Shown here piece after piece: positions 62,070 to 64,000 of a stretch of 64,000 nucleotides of DNA (within the stretch, counting starts at the first letter, position 1; each line of letters begins with the position of its first letter). The translations under genes were made by a program, and so were the position numbers. The notes beneath the pieces were generated by a model. It was not told where the DNA came from. It saw only the letters and a list, made by a program, of their open reading frames with translations, and did no database searches. Source of the stretch: Bradymonas sediminis (GTDB lineage Bacteria; Myxococcota_A; Bradymonadia; Bradymonadales; Bradymonadaceae); assembly GCF_003258315.1 (NCBI RefSeq), contig NZ_CP030032.1:2767804-2831803 (forward strand), in the 5' to 3' direction.

Positions 62070-64000
62070 ATGCCATCGACCGACGACACAGAGCTCGCGC
62101 AGGCGAGCGACACGGGAGCTCCCAGCGACTTATCGCTGCTGCTGCACGATGCCCTGCTGGTCAGCCTCGCGGCGCTCTTCGCGCTCTTATTCGGCGGCGT
62201 CGTCTACCAATTCTACGAGACCGACGCGGCCCTTTTTTGGAACCCCAACCTCCTCGCCGCGACCGGGTATATCTGGCTGCCGAGCATCGGCGCGACGCTA
62301 TTTATCTGCGGGATGCGCCGCGCTCTCATCGGCGCGCGAAGCTTTAATAAGCGCGTCATGCTCGCCGTCTTGACGCTGGTCTACGGGCTCGGGTTTAGCG
62401 GCGTTCTCTACTTTTTGGGGCGCGCCCTGGGCTTGCAGGATTTCTGGCTCTTCGCGGGTGTCGGCGCGCTCTTATTGGTCTACCCGATATTGCGCTTTGC
62501 CTCGGAGCGGCCGGGGCTTTGCAGTGTTTTGATGCTCACGCTACCCGGGATGCTCCTGGGCGCGGCGGGCGTCTCCTGGCTTGAGCAGCGCTATCTTTTG
62601 GTCGAGTCGCTGGGCGACCAATTTATGGACCCCAACGCTCAATTACTCACCGTATTAGCGCTACTGGTCGTGGCGTCGGGGGCCGCCTTAGTTCCCCATT
62701 TTGCCGACCTTGCGATGCGCGAAATCCTGCGCACACACACCCGCCTGGCCGCCGCCACATCGGGCATCCTGCTCCTCGGCGCGCTCGCCCTGAGCTGGCT
62801 AAATCGCGCTATTCTTGTTCCCCGCCTCTATTTGGAAACCCATCTGGTCCTGGGGTTTTTCGAGTGGCTCCTGGTCTTAGGAGCGCTCGGATGGCTCTCG
62901 GTTTTAAGCCCCTCCTATACGCGACCAACGGGCAAAAACCTGCGCCCAAAACTCGCGATTCTTGGCTTCCTCATTTTGGGGAGTCACGGGCTTTTATTCT
63001 TCGCGCCGTCGAGCCCCGGACAGCCGATTCCGCGTCGAAGCGACTACCTCGCTGAACTCTTCGCCCAACCCTATTTGCTGGTCTTCGATAAGGATGAGGA
63101 CGGTTATCTGCCGGCCTACCTTGGCGGCGCGGACTGCGACAACGCCCGCGCCAGCGTGAACCCACTGGCTCGCGAAGTGCTCGCCGACGGCGTCGATGAT
63201 AATTGCCGAAATGGCGACGCCCCGGCCGAAGAGGTCGCCCCAGCGGCGGTGCTCCCGGGTGGTAATGCGCGCCTCGTTATCGTCATCAGCGTCGATATGC
63301 TGCGCCCCGACTTTATGCAGGTCTACGGCGCCGAACACGCCACCACGCCCTACCTGCACGCACACCGCGATGAGTGGACCCGTTTCGAGCGCGCGTACAC
63401 CTCCGGGGGCATCACCACCCTCGCCCTACCGAGCCTTTTGCGCGGGCGCATCCCGCTGGCGATCGACTTCGAGCCGGCCTACCGAACCCTCGATTTTCGC
63501 TATGTCTTCTCCGACAAAGACAACGATATCAACCGCGTCTTCGCCTCGCCGCGCGCCGACAAACACCCCACGATTGGCGATATCTTCCGGCAAGCCGGCC
63601 TCCCCACCCGGGCGATCGTCGACGACGGCCCGGCCGGTATTTTCCAAAAAGGCTTCGGCTTCGAGACCGGGTTTGACACCTTCCATTACCCTAACCTCCC
63701 CGAGGGCCCGGGCCCCGAGGCGTGGAACCTCGACGCCCTCACCGACACCGCCGTCTCGCTGATCGAAGACGGCAAAGCCGAGGGCTTCTGGTGGCTGCAT
63801 ATCTACGACCCACACGCCGCTGACCCGCCCTGTCGCGACTTCGACACGACCCCGGGGCTTGGGTGTTATCGCGACGCGATTCTCGACGCCGACCAGGCCA
63901 TCGGGCGCATCGCCGAGGCGCTGCGCGCCGCCGGCCAATGGGACGACACCGCCCTATTTATCACCTCGGATCACGGCGAGGCGCTCGGCGAGCACGGGCT
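62070..64000 (+). CDS. membrane-bound sulfatase-family hydrolase with MopE-like motif (cut by window end)
   Basis: The visible 643 residues start at ATG 62070. About eight to nine membrane helices occupy residues 25-325. A segment at about 339-385, DKDEDGYLPAYLGGADCDN then VNPLAREVLADGVDDNC, is a MopE-type putative metal-binding motif. The sulfatase or phosphoethanolamine-transferase-like domain follows: VIVISVDMLRPDFMQVYG (first metal Asp), TSGGITTLALPSLLRG (Thr nucleophile region instead of a formylglycine Cys), WWLHIYDPHAADPP and ITSDHGEALGEHG (metal Asp-His). The missing Cys-type nucleophile suggests a lipid-headgroup transferase or phosphodiesterase rather than a sulfate-cleaving enzyme. 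The end lies beyond the window. Confidence 0.8.
   Translation, partial: MPSTDDTELAQASDTGAPSDLSLLLHDALLVSLAALFALLFGGVVYQFYETDAALFWNPNLLAATGYIWLPSIGATLFICGMRRALIGARSFNKRVMLAVLTLVYGLGFSGVLYFLGRALGLQDFWLFAGVGALLLVYPILRFASERPGLCSVLMLTLPGMLLGAAGVSWLEQRYLLVESLGDQFMDPNAQLLTVLALLVVASGAALVPHFADLAMREILRTHTRLAAATSGILLLGALALSWLNRAILVPRLYLETHLVLGFFEWLLVLGALGWLSVLSPSYTRPTGKNLRPKLAILGFLILGSHGLLFFAPSSPGQPIPRRSDYLAELFAQPYLLVFDKDEDGYLPAYLGGADCDNARASVNPLAREVLADGVDDNCRNGDAPAEEVAPAAVLPGGNARLVIVISVDMLRPDFMQVYGAEHATTPYLHAHRDEWTRFERAYTSGGITTLALPSLLRGRIPLAIDFEPAYRTLDFRYVFSDKDNDINRVFASPRADKHPTIGDIFRQAGLPTRAIVDDGPAGIFQKGFGFETGFDTFHYPNLPEGPGPEAWNLDALTDTAVSLIEDGKAEGFWWLHIYDPHAADPPCRDFDTTPGLGCYRDAILDADQAIGRIAEALRAAGQWDDTALFITSDHGEALGEHG

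Overview
The window looks like a chromosomal segment of a GC-rich, Gram-negative predatory or deltaproteobacterial-type organism (Myxococcota or Bradymonadota-like). This is inferred from the many Cys-rich lipoproteins with Asp/Thr/Pro linkers, MopE-type putative metal-binding repeats, a class I lysyl-tRNA synthetase, a DUF6178-type protein, an outer-membrane barrel protein and abundant WGR/HEAT/propeller proteins. No rRNA, tRNA, CRISPR array, transposase or integrase was recognised.

Layout. 0-5.7 kb: the C-terminal end of an ABC-exporter-type permease, a polytopic GT-C-like membrane protein, and a large protein fusing an HExxH peptidase, a PD40 propeller and a beta-barrel. 5.7-9.8 kb: three secreted Cys-rich lipoproteins, two with MopE-type repeats. 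9.9-14.2 kb: metallophosphoesterase lipoprotein, alpha/beta hydrolase, sirtuin, a small acidic protein and glyoxalase I, followed by a 42-bp tandem repeat and strong hairpins. 14.7-31.4 kb: five tightly coupled minus-strand genes and the best candidate for an undescribed system: a periplasmic VWA protein, a tubulin-like protein with intact nucleotide-binding motifs, a second degenerate tubulin-like protein with membrane helices, a membrane-anchored SF2-like ATPase with DUF1998-like and inactivated transglutaminase-like regions, and a lipoprotein. Three of the four junctions overlap by 4-8 bp. A PAS histidine kinase lies just upstream on the same strand. 33.8-40.2 kb: housekeeping genes (class I lysS, DUF6178, ftsK) with structured leaders.

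40.2-42.6 kb is repeat-rich non-coding DNA around one hypothetical gene. It carries a REP-like hairpin family that recurs inverted at 58.0 kb with a compensatory change in the stem. 42.6-44.7 kb holds an SGNH (DUF4886-like) hydrolase and a tandem-HTH LuxR regulator.

About 45.1-55.9 kb looks foreign. The tetranucleotide ATAT, frequent in the flanking genes, is almost absent. The segment carries three paralogous Cys-rich lipoproteins (the third broken by an in-frame stop) and a WGR-domain cluster: WGR-SUKH-HEAT-propeller divergent from WGR-beta-helix plus WD40. It ends with gene remnants, including a truncated copy of the SGNH hydrolase found intact on the left side. 56.3-64 kb returns to host style: a lipoprotein, carB, a small protein and a membrane sulfatase cut by the window end, which itself contains a MopE-type metal-binding motif.

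Start sites were chosen by ribosome-binding site, signal peptide and family length. All domain assignments are from reading motifs by eye, without database searches.
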